This document shows positions 35,185 through 43,948 of a stretch of DNA of 45,388 nucleotides, in pieces (positions within the stretch are counted from its first letter, which is position 1; each line of letters starts with the position of its first letter). The notes under the pieces were generated by a model. The model did not search any database. It was given only the letters and a program-made list of their open reading frames with translations, and was not told the origin of the DNA. The translations under genes and the position numbers were made by a program. This DNA comes from Pseudomonas sp. UFMG81 (GTDB lineage: Bacteria > Pseudomonadota > Gammaproteobacteria > Pseudomonadales > Pseudomonadaceae), in the NCBI RefSeq assembly GCF_015354575.1, contig NZ_JACAFQ010000008.1, forward strand, positions 1 through 45,388, read 5' to 3'.

Positions 35185-35325
35185 ATGCTCATCGCAAATC
35201 TGTACAGGATCCTCGCATCCGCTCTCCGCCGCCCAACCCCCGCGGCCACCCCGTCCCCAACCTTCTACCTGATCGACAGCCACTCCCTCGCCACCCGCGC
35301 CAACCGGGAGGTGCCACATGACTGA
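35185..35325 (+). CDS. Small protein of 46 aa in the repeat cassette, copy 1
   Basis: The frame starts MLIANLYRILASALRRPTP and ends REVPHD, with AGGA about 10 bases upstream of ATG 35185. The start of the 76-aa gene lies inside its last codons (8-base overlap), so translation is probably coupled. Comparing the two copies, changes in this frame are more often synonymous than in the other frame that starts at ATG 35181, which favours this frame. Family and function unknown. Confidence 0.5.
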   Translation: MLIANLYRILASALRRPTPAATPSPTFYLIDSHSLATRANREVPHD

Positions 35326-35548
35326 CCATGAACGCCTGTCTTCCATCCAAAGCTACGTCTGGACCCTCGAACTGCTCGGCGAGGCACTGGTCCAGCATGA
35401 CGAGGTGCTGGAGTGCGAACACAACCCGCAACTGAGCTTCCGCAACACGGCAGGGATCCACCAGGCGATCCGGATCATCAGCCGTTTGGCCAGTGAGCAG
35501 TTCGGCAAGCTGGAGGCGATGAAGGAGGAGAGTGTTTCTGGAGATTGA
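35318..35548 (+). CDS. Conserved 76-aa protein of the repeat cassette, copy 1
   Basis: This acidic helical protein starts MTDHERLSSIQSYVWTLELL and contains LRQ-free helices around FRNTAGIHQAIRIISRLASE. It is nearly identical to the copy at 44082-44312 until the last ten residues, which differ. I do not recognise a named function; similar short acidic proteins are frequent in Pseudomonas accessory regions. It overlaps the 46-aa gene. Confidence 0.65.
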   Translation: MTDHERLSSIQSYVWTLELLGEALVQHDEVLECEHNPQLSFRNTAGIHQAIRIISRLASEQFGKLEAMKEESVSGD

Positions 35549-35560
35549 TGCTGCGGAATA

Positions 35561-35605
35561 TTGGGGCCGCTTTGCGGCCCTTTCGCGGCACATTCGCCCT
35601 CCTAC
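35561..35605. repeat. REP element at the edge of the DUF927 pseudogene
   Basis: GGGGCCGCTTTGCGGCCCTT followed by TCGCGGCAC is the P. putida-type REP seen in the core region. The DUF927 frame reads into it, suggesting the gene's 5' end was lost here. Confidence 0.7.
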
Positions 35606-37414
35606 CTGCCGCCACCCCCACCAAGCAGAGCAAGATCACTGGCCAGGCCAAGCCGCAACCTGAGAAGAAAACCGCCCCGGCCCCGAGCGGCTTCCGTGTC
35701 ACGAAGGATGGGGTGTTCTATGCCGGTGAGGATGGCGAAGCACGCCCGGTTTGTTCACGGCTAGAGATATTGGCTCGCACGCGTGATGAAAAGGGCCACG
35801 GCTGGGGTCTGCTGGTAGAGTTTGATGACCCGGATGGGGCCAACAAGCGCCTCAACATTCCGGCCAGGGCAATGGCGGGCGACTTTGGCAAAGAAGTGCT
35901 CGCGCCGCTGGTTGATATGGGGCTGCGCCTGGCGCCCGTGCGCACTGCTCGCAATTCACGCAACGATCTACAGAGCTACTTGCAGGGCTATGACAGTGCT
36001 GAGCGTGCTCGCCTGGTCACTCGTCTGGGCTGGCACGGGGATGCCTACTTGCTGCCAGATCGGCAGATCGGCAGATCGGTGCCAGCGCCGAATATCTGCA
36101 CTTCTACGAAGCCGCTGCCCAGCTTCAGCCGATCACTCCGGCGGGGACACTGGAACAATGGCAGCGGCAAATCGGTGCGCTTTGCGTGGGTAATAACGGC
36201 CTGGCGTTCGTCGTATGCGTGGCTTTCGCTGGCGCGGTTTTGCATTTACTCGGGCATGAGTCTGGCGGTTTCCACCTGTACGGCGATAGCTCGGGCGGGA
36301 AGACCACCCACCTGCAGGTGGCTGCCTCGGTTTGAGGGGGCCACGTCTGGTGCGTTCCTGGCGCTCTACAGACAACGCACTGGAAAGCATCGCGGCGGCG
36401 CACTCGGACGGGTTACTGGTGCTCGATGAGATCGGGATGTGCGACCCACGGATCATTGGGGAAACGGTCTACATGCTGGGTAACGGCACCGGTAAGGCGC
36501 GGGCCAATGATCGTGGCATGAGTGGGCGCCAAGTTCAGGAGTGGCGCTTGCTGTTTCTCTCCACCGGGGAAAAGACCTTGGCGCAACACATGGCCGAGGC
36601 AAACAAGGAATTGAAAGCCGGTATGGAGGTGCGACTGCTTGCTGTACCGGCTGACGCGAGCAAAGGGCTAGGGCTGTTCGAAGAGCTGCATGGCTTCGAC
36701 GATGCCGCCGCGCTTTCGGATGCGCTCAAGGCCCGGGTTAGCCGATGCTATGGCACGCCGGCCCTGGCTTTCCTGTCGGCCCTCTGTGAGCCCGCCAAGT
36801 TGCGGGCATATGCGGCCGTGGTGCGCAGCACTCTGGAGCGGTTTACCACTGAGGCATTACCTGCCAGCGCCAGCGGCCAGGCACAGCGTGCCGCAACTCG
36901 CTTCGGACTGGCAGCGGCGGCGGGTGAGTTGGCCACAGCCTTGGGCGTTACAGGATGGCCAGACGGTCTAGCGCTGCAATCCGCGCGTGTTTGCTTGGAT
37001 GCTTGGTTGGCTGAACGTGGCGGTGCTGGAAACCTGGAAGGTGACGCTATCGTGGCCAGACTGCGCGGCATGGTGGAGCGCTATGGAGAAAGTCGCTTAA
37101 CGCGATGGGATTCTATTGCCGCAAAGACCGATGACCATGCGCCACGTACAGCAGACCGTCTTGGCTTTCGCAGGACGATGGATCATGGCATTGGTGACTC
37201 TCTATATACGTCGGTGACCTATTACTTTTTCGGCACAACTTGGCGCGATGAGGTTTTCAAAGGGATGAACTTGCGCAATGTAAACAGGGAACTGGTTGCG
37301 CGCGGAATACTTGAGCCGAGCGGAGACGGAAAAGCCGCCAAATCCGTAACACTACCCGGAATGCCGAAAGGGCGGGTTTATGTTGTGAATTCAAACGTAT
37401 TGCTTAGCGATTAA
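35606..37414 (+). pseudogene. DUF927 (phage/plasmid helicase-like) gene, truncated and frameshifted
   Basis: Three pieces in three frames align end to end. 35606-36072 has FRVTKDGVFYAGEDGEARPV. About 36073-36335 holds [18 protein letters not shown] with a Walker A. About 36335-37414 begins GPRLVRSWRSTDNALE and has the Walker-B-like GLLVLDEIGMCDP. The first shift coincides with a tandem GGCAGATC duplication near 36060-36078. The second, two bases near 36333, creates a stop (TGA). DUF927 proteins occur in phages, satellites and integrative elements. The start is replaced by a REP element. It is not expected to make functional protein. Confidence 0.8.
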
Positions 37415-37509
37415 ATAATAGCATTCAGCTATTCGGGAGATTCGTGGCCACTTGTAGGATCGGCCTGGCTACGCCTGCGCTTAACTAAATTTAATTATTG
37501 AAGTCCAAA

Positions 37510-38363
37510 ATGAGCACAAATTCGTCTATGCTGAAACAATGCCAAACCGAACTAGCAAACTTGAAGAAAGAACTACCTCGGCTAAAAGCTGTCGCTGACG
37601 AGGCAGAGAAAACATTCGCTAATAGCCGTCAGGGAAGACCTGTCTATCCTCGGGATCAGATCGCGCCTTACTCCAATGCTAAGGCTAAAATTGATGAGCT
37701 ATCGCGAGAAATTCCCCGGCTCCAGGGTTTGGTTAGCTGGGAGGAGGGTGTAAAGTAAGCCTCCGAAAACGTGCGGCAGGCAAGAAAAGATATAACCAAG
37801 GTTCAGAGCGAAATTAAAATCTTGCGCGAAAAGCGAGAGACGCTGGAGTCCAAAAAGGCAGGTCTTGTTGCGAAGCACGAGCGCGAATTTGAAGCTGCAG
37901 AACGTGATGAACATCAAGCCGCCCAAGCTTACGCCCAGGCGATGGGGGGAACGATAGCGGGTTGAAGCGCCAGGCAGAGGGATTGTTGCAGAAAGCATCT
38001 CACGCGCTGGCCATAATTAAACAGACCCTTCAAGGTGCCAATACAGTCTCGTCGGCACTTAGTGCTCAGCTCTCAGAGCTTGATGATGCTATTCAAGAAA
38101 AGCAGGATGAGCTTAACGGTTTAAACTCGAAGGTTCTTCAGGCTGCCCGGTTCTATTGGGCTGACCGCTTTGAGAAGGCGGCACATGAACTGGCGACTCT
38201 GGCAGCCCATGTCTCAGCATCTGAGAAACTACTTGGGTATGGCGATAGTTTGACTGATTTATATATTCCAGCCATTTTTCCGAAGAAGCATAATTTTATT
38301 TCTCATCGTAGGATTGTTAATCAGCGCAGCGATGTAAAGCTTGAGCAGCTGACAGGCATCTAG
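37510..38363 (+). pseudogene. Coiled-coil protein gene(s), interrupted
   Basis: 37510-37758 encodes MSTNSSMLKQCQTELANLKK and more coiled coil, ending at TAA. Reading on in the same frame, 37759-37965 continues as coiled coil (RQARKDITKVQSEIKILREK) to TGA. A third frame, 37962-38363, carries QKASHALAIIKQTLQGANTV and a C-terminal FYWADRFEKAAHELA region. This looks like one long gene with an in-frame stop and a shift near the G6 run at 37944-37949. Alternatively, the last part is a separate gene using TTG 37962 that overlaps the preceding stop. Family unknown. Confidence 0.55.
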
Positions 38364-38397
38364 CTCTAACCTGTCAAAATTCAGCTCCGCTATCGGG

Positions 38398-38437
38398 TCA
38401 AAGCACCATCTCCGAATGTTAGGTGATTGTGCTTTGA
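38398..38437. repeat. 9-bp inverted repeat in the spacer after the coiled-coil genes
   Basis: TCAAAGCAC (38398-38406) and GTGCTTTGA (38429-38437) are exact complements with a 22-base spacer. No T-run follows. The spacing resembles the inverted repeats before the nuclease and capV genes. A further 10-bp hairpin (TGTGCGAGCT/AGCTCGCACA, 38533-38557) lies just past the GrlR-like stop and may end that transcript. Confidence 0.5.
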
Positions 38438-38562
38438 ACCATATGCACTAAGGCTTTGGCCTATGTTGTGAGTGCGACCAAACTATTGTGGTGGACTGGC
38501 CAATGCTGCGTGAGTGAATGCAGTAGGAAGGATGTGCGAGCTGTGATAGCTCGCACACATGT

Positions 38563-38910
38563 TTACGCCGCGTCTCCAACTCGCCGGCCTGTGACCGTTA
38601 TCTGTAGGTTGGCTTGACCTTGAACGGTTCCATGAAGCTGGATCGCTTCGTGTGTTATGGTGCCGTTAAAATCGATTTTGAAATGGTCAATGTCAACGAT
38701 AGACGTGTTGCCTGGTTTCCACTTGTCGACGCTGACGACGGCTGTGACATTGTTGCCTTGCCCCTCAAAAGTGCCGGTGTAAAGGAAGTTTGCGTCGCCT
38801 CCGTTCACCGCTCCTTCCTTCACTACGACCAAGCCATCTCCAAAGTCTTGAATCGAGGATCGGAAATGCACTTCGTAAATCCCGCAAACCATAGTCTGAG
38901 CTCCTTTCAT
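38563..38910 (-). CDS. GrlR-like small protein
   Basis: This 115-aa predicted beta-barrel protein contains MVCGIYEVHFRSSIQDFGDG, then GAVNGGDANFLYTGTFEGQG, then NVTAVVSVDKW. It follows the layout of GrlR, the calycin-like repressor partner of GrlA in enteropathogenic type III secretion. No GrlA or secretion genes are present, so regulation of secretion is not implied; the domain may bind a small ligand or protein. The start may be the internal Met at residue 7. It is transcribed in the same direction as the CBASS operon but 472 bases downstream of it. Confidence 0.6.
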   Translation of the reverse strand: MKGAQTMVCGIYEVHFRSSIQDFGDGLVVVKEGAVNGGDANFLYTGTFEGQGNNVTAVVSVDKWKPGNTSIVDIDHFKIDFNGTITHEAIQLHGTVQGQANLQITVTGRRVGDAA

Positions 38911-39021
38911 TGATGACGACTTGTCAGCCTAAAGCTAGCACTGTGTTGCTGAATCGCCAATAGCTACTCGCACTAGGATCAAAAACGACCGTACTGGCTG
39001 CTGTCACTGCATTTGAGTGCG

Positions 39022-39205
39022 ACCATATCTAAGAGCACACCCAGGAAGGCTTGGCCCATACCACCAAAAAGGCTGGCCGTCCCAACGCGGCAGAGACTAT
39101 CGAGGTCGTGCTAGCCCGCAAGGCCAAGGGTGTGAGCTAGATCCAAGTGACGACCGAACTGGGCCTTAGTCTCCTGGCCGTAAACGTCACTGGAACAAAG
39201 GATGT
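39022..39205 (+). pseudogene. Serine recombinase (resolvase) C-terminal fragment, dead
   Basis: One frame reads EHTQEGLAHTTKKAGRPNAA, ETIEVVLARKAKGVS, stop, IQVTTELGLS, matching the end of the catalytic domain and the helix-turn-helix of resolvases/invertases. Two in-frame stops and loss of the catalytic Ser domain show decay. The rest of the 38911-39382 spacer shows no gene. Confidence 0.55.
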
Positions 39206-39382
39206 AAGCAGCCCGGGTCATTCGGCTTGGGGTAAACATTTCCGTCCTTCTCCTGCTGGCCTGCCTTTTGCGCTGGTGCGGTGTACCACCTAGCCCGCGC
39301 CATCACTCACTCGTTTGCATCGCATCTTACTATCACGCTTGGTGTCCTCGACCGGTAGGAATCGCCCCATCGCGAACCGTCA

Positions 39383-41128
39383 TTAACCGACTAAGTAACT
39401 TTCGTCCATATCTGGATGAGCCTCGAATCTATCGATCTCGAAGTAGAGCAGGCCTACCTCCCTTGGGAGACTGTCCAAGTGGGAAAGCACCGTGTTGATC
39501 CGCTCGCACTGCTCTGGAGTGATATAGAAGCGGTGTTTGTCAAGCCAGTGCCTAGAATCGTGATAGTTATCCAGCTTTGCGGATTCGAGGGTAGCAATGT
39601 GTCGTTCGATCAATGTTCGACTGACTAATCGTCTCAACGCGGGGATGATGTCTATAGTGCGATCATCCGAGACAATAATGGCCAGCCTTTTTCTGCCTTC
39701 GGGCCCCACATACCTTACTCCAGAATTGTATCGGGACCCTCTTGATGGCATGCAATCCTCGCTTGCGTTTCCGTCCAGGATTACACCAACAGCATGGCAA
39801 TACCCTCTGGGATCCACGATTATCGTTCCGTCGATGTTGCTGACGCTTTGGAGCAACTCTTCGGTAAGGATTGTTGGCGTAATCGGCGTGCCTTGCCTAC
39901 CGAGTCGCTCTGCCTCGCTAGCCGCGTCCTCCGCAAACACAATCATGCTGCCATGCTGTAGGTGGGTCTGTGCTTTCAGCAGACTCCACGCATGCAGCCC
40001 GTCCTCTGGCAGGGATCTAGGGAAGATCCGCGAGTAACTGGTGAGAAAGGCTATCTTGTCGAAGGGTTCCTGCGGAAGTCTGGGTACGCCGTAGTGGCTT
40101 CGTATCAGCATTTGTTCGCCACAACGCAGCTCCCAGTGATAGTGATCAATGAAAGAGACAATAAACGCATCCTGCTCTGCAGGGTCATGAGATTCCTTTA
40201 GCCTGCCTAGGCCGTAGATGCTCTCGGAATCAGTAATGATCCCGATACCAGTAGCAGCCATCTGAAGGACTTTCCTGACCCAGCGTGGCTCGCGGAGCGG
40301 CACGGGACTGGTAAATTTCAAGGCAAAGTCGACTGCTGTGTTTGTGGGATCTACGATTACGAGGTCGCCGATCCCTTTCGAGCCTTCATAGAGAAGAGAG
40401 GAGACGAGATTGAGGGTCTTGAGCAGACCGGTATCAATGTACCTCTTTCTTATCGAAAGGCCTGGGGTATGCATGAACTTCTCTGCCGCTAAGCGGACAA
40501 TTTCCTCCGCACTCCTCACGCCATCATGGAAGAAGCGTCCAGGCTCTGGGTCCTGAAGCTTCCCGGTCGCTACTTCGAGCACGGCGTAGATCGCTGCATC
40601 GATCAGGCTACGGTATCCATAACTTCTTTCGGATGTTTCTACTGGTCTCGGCGATAAAGGCGGAAACTGTGTGAAGATAGATGTCGGGACTTGTATGACC
40701 GGGACGACGTAGTATTCCCCGATCAGCCTCGACTGACCGCAGTATGACTTTACCTCGTTTGCTTTGTCGTAGGATTTCAGCGCATTAGCAACCGCCATTG
40801 TCGCCGAGTCGCGCCGCATCCATTCGGGCTTATCGTTCATGCTGGCGTTATCGCTGAAGAACATAGTCTGTAAGCGATGCCCCTTATATTTCGACTCCAC
40901 GTCATCGAGCAAGCCCTCGAAGAGAGCCAGCGGCCATTGGCCGTCTTCCGGTTCGACGCAGACCGGGTTGGAATTACTACTCCCGGGCGCGCGTGCGCCT
41001 ACAAGCAGGGCGTAGGCATCGTCCATTACTCCGAGTTTGGAGAGAACATCTCTCGCCAGACTTTGAATACTGATCCGGTAGCTATCCTGATAGCCCCACA
41101 TGAAGAGGTAGATTGTGCGACCGCTCAT
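39383..41128 (-). CDS. DisA/DAC-domain protein, third gene of the CBASS-like operon
   Basis: This 581-aa protein has a diadenylate-cyclase-like domain at about residues 385-500: QHGSMIVFAEDA, IDGTIIVDPRGY (432-443), CHAVGVILDG, RGSRYNSGVRYV (463-474), LAIIVSDDRTIDIIP. DAC enzymes carry DGA and RHR motifs; here these read DGT and RYN, so it may sense rather than make a nucleotide, like the DAC-related sensor families proposed by Burroughs and colleagues. The 380-residue N-terminal part is unrecognised. An AGAGG site precedes the ATG and the gene lies 63 bases after the CD-NTase on the same strand. Role inferred from context. Confidence 0.72.
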   Translation of the reverse strand: MSGRTIYLFMWGYQDSYRISIQSLARDVLSKLGVMDDAYALLVGARAPGSSNSNPVCVEPEDGQWPLALFEGLLDDVESKYKGHRLQTMFFSDNASMNDKPEWMRRDSATMAVANALKSYDKANEVKSYCGQSRLIGEYYVVPVIQVPTSIFTQFPPLSPRPVETSERSYGYRSLIDAAIYAVLEVATGKLQDPEPGRFFHDGVRSAEEIVRLAAEKFMHTPGLSIRKRYIDTGLLKTLNLVSSLLYEGSKGIGDLVIVDPTNTAVDFALKFTSPVPLREPRWVRKVLQMAATGIGIITDSESIYGLGRLKESHDPAEQDAFIVSFIDHYHWELRCGEQMLIRSHYGVPRLPQEPFDKIAFLTSYSRIFPRSLPEDGLHAWSLLKAQTHLQHGSMIVFAEDAASEAERLGRQGTPITPTILTEELLQSVSNIDGTIIVDPRGYCHAVGVILDGNASEDCMPSRGSRYNSGVRYVGPEGRKRLAIIVSDDRTIDIIPALRRLVSRTLIERHIATLESAKLDNYHDSRHWLDKHRFYITPEQCERINTVLSHLDSLPREVGLLYFEIDRFEAHPDMDESYLVG

Positions 41129-41191
41129 GTTTCAGCCTCTTTTAAATTGGATCGAATAATCGTGAAATCGCATCGGATAGAATGAACAGAG

Positions 41192-42085
41192 TCACCACTC
41201 ATTCCATTGTTTGATGACAGCCTGGAGGAGAACCTCCGCGTTGACCGGGTCCCATGAAGTTGGACTGCCCTCCCAGATCAAGTAATATTGTTCGTTCGCG
41301 CAAACCAGTTTGCTCTTATCGGCCTCGGACTGTATCCAGTTGATTGCGTTAACGAAACAGTCCCCATAGCTCAGTCCGAATTTTTCGGGAGGCACGTTGT
41401 AGAGCAGCCCTTCGAGATAGTACGAAGGCGCAACGTCCGCACTCAAAAGACCCTCGGCGACCAACCTTCTTCGCATGTTCTTCACCACGCGGATCATCGG
41501 TTTCAGCCACGCGTTGCTAGCTTGGTGCTTGGTGGTTAGATTTTCTGAGTGCTGCTTGGGGTAGTTGACGATCTGTTGGCCGTCGAGAGTGAAAAAGCAG
41601 ATTCCCTCGTCGTACGTTGAGTCATACGCGCTTCTGAATTCCCTGTATCGACGGAATTGCATCGCCGCTATAACGTCGGCCTTGCGGCGGTTGCCGTTCG
41701 CGGCTATCACGATGGCTTTTTGACCGCTCGTGACGTCGGTGCCAAACCGATCGGTGAGGGCCCTAACTACATCATTCCTATACTGGTCGTAGGAATAGGT
41801 CGCAGAAATGAAAGCTTGGTCATAGGCTGCCTTTTCTGTCTGCGTCAGTAAGGTTACGTCGCTGAAGTAAACGTCGTCGAGCTGGATGACGACATCCACA
41901 TCGCTTTCAGCGAAGATATTGGTGTCGTTGCCGTACGAACCTTGAAGATAGACCTTGAAATTCTTGGAATGGTATTCGGCGGTGGTGGACTCCAACGCGC
42001 TCTTGATCGCATTGTATGTCGCAGCGGATTGCGTGACCGAGCCTTGATGGGACCAGGTGTCGAGTTGACTCTCAGGAATTCCCAT
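41192..42085 (-). CDS. CD-NTase (CBASS oligonucleotide cyclase)
   Basis: This 297-aa nucleotidyltransferase of the cGAS/DncV-like superfamily has the GS motif G49-S50 in [13 protein letters not shown], the metal aspartates D62 and D64 in [10 protein letters not shown], and a third acidic residue D137 in [11 protein letters not shown] helical OAS1_C-like part follows ([16 protein letters not shown]). It is predicted to make a cyclic di- or trinucleotide on phage infection. The gene starts 14 bases after the patatin gene stops, with AAGGA before the ATG, so they form one operon. Clade and product cannot be read from the sequence alone. Confidence 0.88.
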   Translation of the reverse strand: MGIPESQLDTWSHQGSVTQSAATYNAIKSALESTTAEYHSKNFKVYLQGSYGNDTNIFAESDVDVVIQLDDVYFSDVTLLTQTEKAAYDQAFISATYSYDQYRNDVVRALTDRFGTDVTSGQKAIVIAANGNRRKADVIAAMQFRRYREFRSAYDSTYDEGICFFTLDGQQIVNYPKQHSENLTTKHQASNAWLKPMIRVVKNMRRRLVAEGLLSADVAPSYYLEGLLYNVPPEKFGLSYGDCFVNAINWIQSEADKSKLVCANEQYYLIWEGSPTSWDPVNAEVLLQAVIKQWNEW

Positions 42086-42099
42086 GTTCCTTGGTTCTC

Positions 42100-43026
42100 T
42101 CAGAGTAGGAGTTCTTTAAGTTGCGCTTCGCGCGTGGCGAACGATTCACTGCCACACTGGCGAAGCATATTCAGTTTATCTAAGTCGTGCTCCATGAGAT
42201 CCGTTGCCATTTCAGGGCGTTCGAAGGTGTCGCTTATCCGTATCGTTGCAACGTCTTTGAACAACACCTCGCGCAGTTGGTCCAACGATTGCGTATTAAT
42301 CTCCAGGGTCTTTTGCAGCAACTGGACCGCGAGCCACCTCTTCGCAATCTTCATCAGTAGCCCCGGCTTCGGCTCCGGATAAATACCGACGCCAACATTC
42401 ACGACACGGATATCCTTCCTGTCCTTGTTCAAGGCCGCTGTCGCATCGGCAATCGCAAAGAGCGTTGGGTTGTTTGCACAGTATCCGCCATCAATCAGCT
42501 CGATCTTGTTCCCGTCGGCGGTCGTGACAATCTTCCGCTCGAAGAACGGGTATGCGGAACACGATGCCTGGACGGCATCTGCGATGCTCACGCCGAATCC
42601 TGGGTTGAAAGTCGCCTTGCGGCCGTGCGCTTGTGCGACGCTAGCCTTAAAAATCATCGGCTTCTCGGTGGCCCACCGCGTTGCAACTATGCCGAGACCG
42701 GTCCGCACGTCTTCAAAGGTCTTGTTCCCGAACACCTCTTCAGCCAGGCTCCGTAAAGCGGAGGTTTTAGCAGAGGCTCCCCTGCATGCCATGACTCTGG
42801 GTACATGCGATTTGTACAGCTCGTGGATTTGATCTACTCCGTAGCCAAGTGCGATTAGGGCAGCGATGATCGCTCCCGTACTCGTTCCGAAGATTAAATC
42901 GAACCGCTCATGAAGGGGGCACCCCAACATGGCTTCAATCTCTTTCAGGACCCCGAGCGTATAAAAGCCCTTGGCGCCTCCGCCGTCTAAGGCAAGGATT
43001 CGATAGACACCATCGTCTTCAAGCAT
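42100..43026 (-). CDS. capV: Patatin-like phospholipase, CapV-type CBASS effector
   Basis: This 308-aa patatin has the oxyanion-hole motif DGGGAKG (residues 14-20), the nucleophile Ser49 in GTSTG, and the catalytic Asp179 in DGGYCANNP. No signal peptide is present. CapV-type enzymes next to a CD-NTase degrade membrane phospholipids when bound by the cyclic nucleotide, killing the infected cell. It is first in the operon. A 9-bp inverted repeat lies just upstream. The family is certain; the effector role follows from its neighbour. Confidence 0.88.
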   Translation of the reverse strand: MLEDDGVYRILALDGGGAKGFYTLGVLKEIEAMLGCPLHERFDLIFGTSTGAIIAALIALGYGVDQIHELYKSHVPRVMACRGASAKTSALRSLAEEVFGNKTFEDVRTGLGIVATRWATEKPMIFKASVAQAHGRKATFNPGFGVSIADAVQASCSAYPFFERKIVTTADGNKIELIDGGYCANNPTLFAIADATAALNKDRKDIRVVNVGVGIYPEPKPGLLMKIAKRWLAVQLLQKTLEINTQSLDQLREVLFKDVATIRISDTFERPEMATDLMEHDLDKLNMLRQCGSESFATREAQLKELLL

Positions 43027-43038
43027 GGTTAGATTTCA

Positions 43039-43077
43039 CTGTGTCAGGGGTTGATATTAGCTCGCGCACTGACACAG
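43039..43077 (-). promoter_or_regulatory. Inverted repeat and -10 box in front of capV
   Basis: CTGTGTCAG (43039-43047) and CTGACACAG (43069-43077) are exact complements with a 21-base spacer. On the minus strand a TAATAT (43059-43054) sits inside the spacer and could be the -10 box, with a poor -35. The repeat ends 12 bases before the capV ATG. An operator for a repressor or activator is the natural reading; no regulator gene is adjacent. Confidence 0.6.
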
Positions 43078-43746
43078 CCTACCAAACTAGGCCCAAGCCC
43101 GACTGCTGCCAGATACTGGGGAGAGAAACCTTCCTCTGGCTCGAGCTCAATGGGTGTAGCTCGTTCGCCGTTCGTGGACGTCAGCTTTTAGTCGGCCGTT
43201 GCCATTCAGGGCACACCCAGCGTGATCGTCAAGTCCGAAGCAAACAACTAGTTAGGTCAGTGCAATTACCTACACGGAACACTATTTCTGTTCAGAACAC
43301 CACGCTTTCACCTTCCATGCAATTGTGTTCCATGGCTGCAATCCCCGCCGTTGCTGGCCTCCCGCCGAGACGGAACACCAAGAACACCAAGAACACCATT
43401 TTTAACGATTACTCTACCCCGCACCCCAGAATGTGCTAAGGCCAGCAGCGCGGCAAGTCCCGGAACTGCCCGAACTGGCCGGGGACCCCGGGTGATTGGC
43501 CGGTACACGGGAAGGGGAACCCGCAGCTCTTTGTTAGCACCCTGTTCACTGGCTTAGTGAACTGGTAAACCGGTGAACTGCTGATAGATGGAGGGTTTAC
43601 CGTGTTGGCTCCCTCCCAGATCCCCATTCACTCAATATTTTAGGAAATTTCCTCCAACTTGGCCTGTTGCGAACCGATCCGCTCTGGGGATAAATTCCTC
43701 AGGTCGCAGCAAAACCTGCGGCCAGGTGTAGGAACCTGCTGGTAAA
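43078..43746. other. Non-coding spacer with short repeats, right of the CBASS operon
   Basis: I see no convincing gene. The stretch contains nearly three tandem 9-bp units GAACACCAA (43373-43398). It also has a cluster of inverted and direct repeats: GTTCACT/AGTGAAC (43544-43562), GTGAACTG twice 16 bases apart, and GGTAAACC/GGTTTACC (43564-43601). These could be protein-binding sites or remains of an attachment or replication site. Confidence 0.4.
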
Positions 43747-43894
43747 CTTGGCGCACGCACTGGGCGCCCCATCACAACGGCTGGCGCTTTTTTTGTGCCT
43801 GCCGCGATGTGTTATGGCGGCTGTGCGTGGGCAGGCTTCGGCCTGGCCGGGTTCCAAGTTTCCCGGTATTCCTACCCCACGCACAGCTGCCACC
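43747..43894 (+). ncRNA. Structured RNA leader, copy 2
   Basis: It has the same architecture as 34989-35131. A G/C hairpin ending GGCGCTTTTTTT is followed by a long stem, TGGCGGCTGTGCGTGGG near 43815 with CCCACGCACAGCTGCCA near 43876. Inner hairpins AGGC-TTCG-GCCT and CCGGG...CCCGG complete a three-way junction. Bases differ from copy 1 while pairing is kept. Confidence 0.62.
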
Positions 43895-43948
43895 CAATCC
43901 CGTAGGAAGGATCGTGGTAGCTCCAATCTCAAACTTGGAGTCTCATGC

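Noticed and set aside
35545..36429. Intact 294-aa gene at the DUF927 locus
   Set aside because: The N-terminus is translated REP sequence and the last 120 codons are out of frame relative to DUF927 homology, so it is part of the pseudogene.
38370..38440. Integron attC-like site (CTCTAAC ... GTTAGGT)
   Set aside because: The right core fits GTTRRRY, but the left core fails RYYYAAC, the inner L sites are not evident, and there is no integron integrase or cassette array.
43041..43439. 132-codon frame upstream of the CBASS operon
   Set aside because: It starts within the capV inverted repeat, has no ribosome site, and its composition is unlike a real protein.
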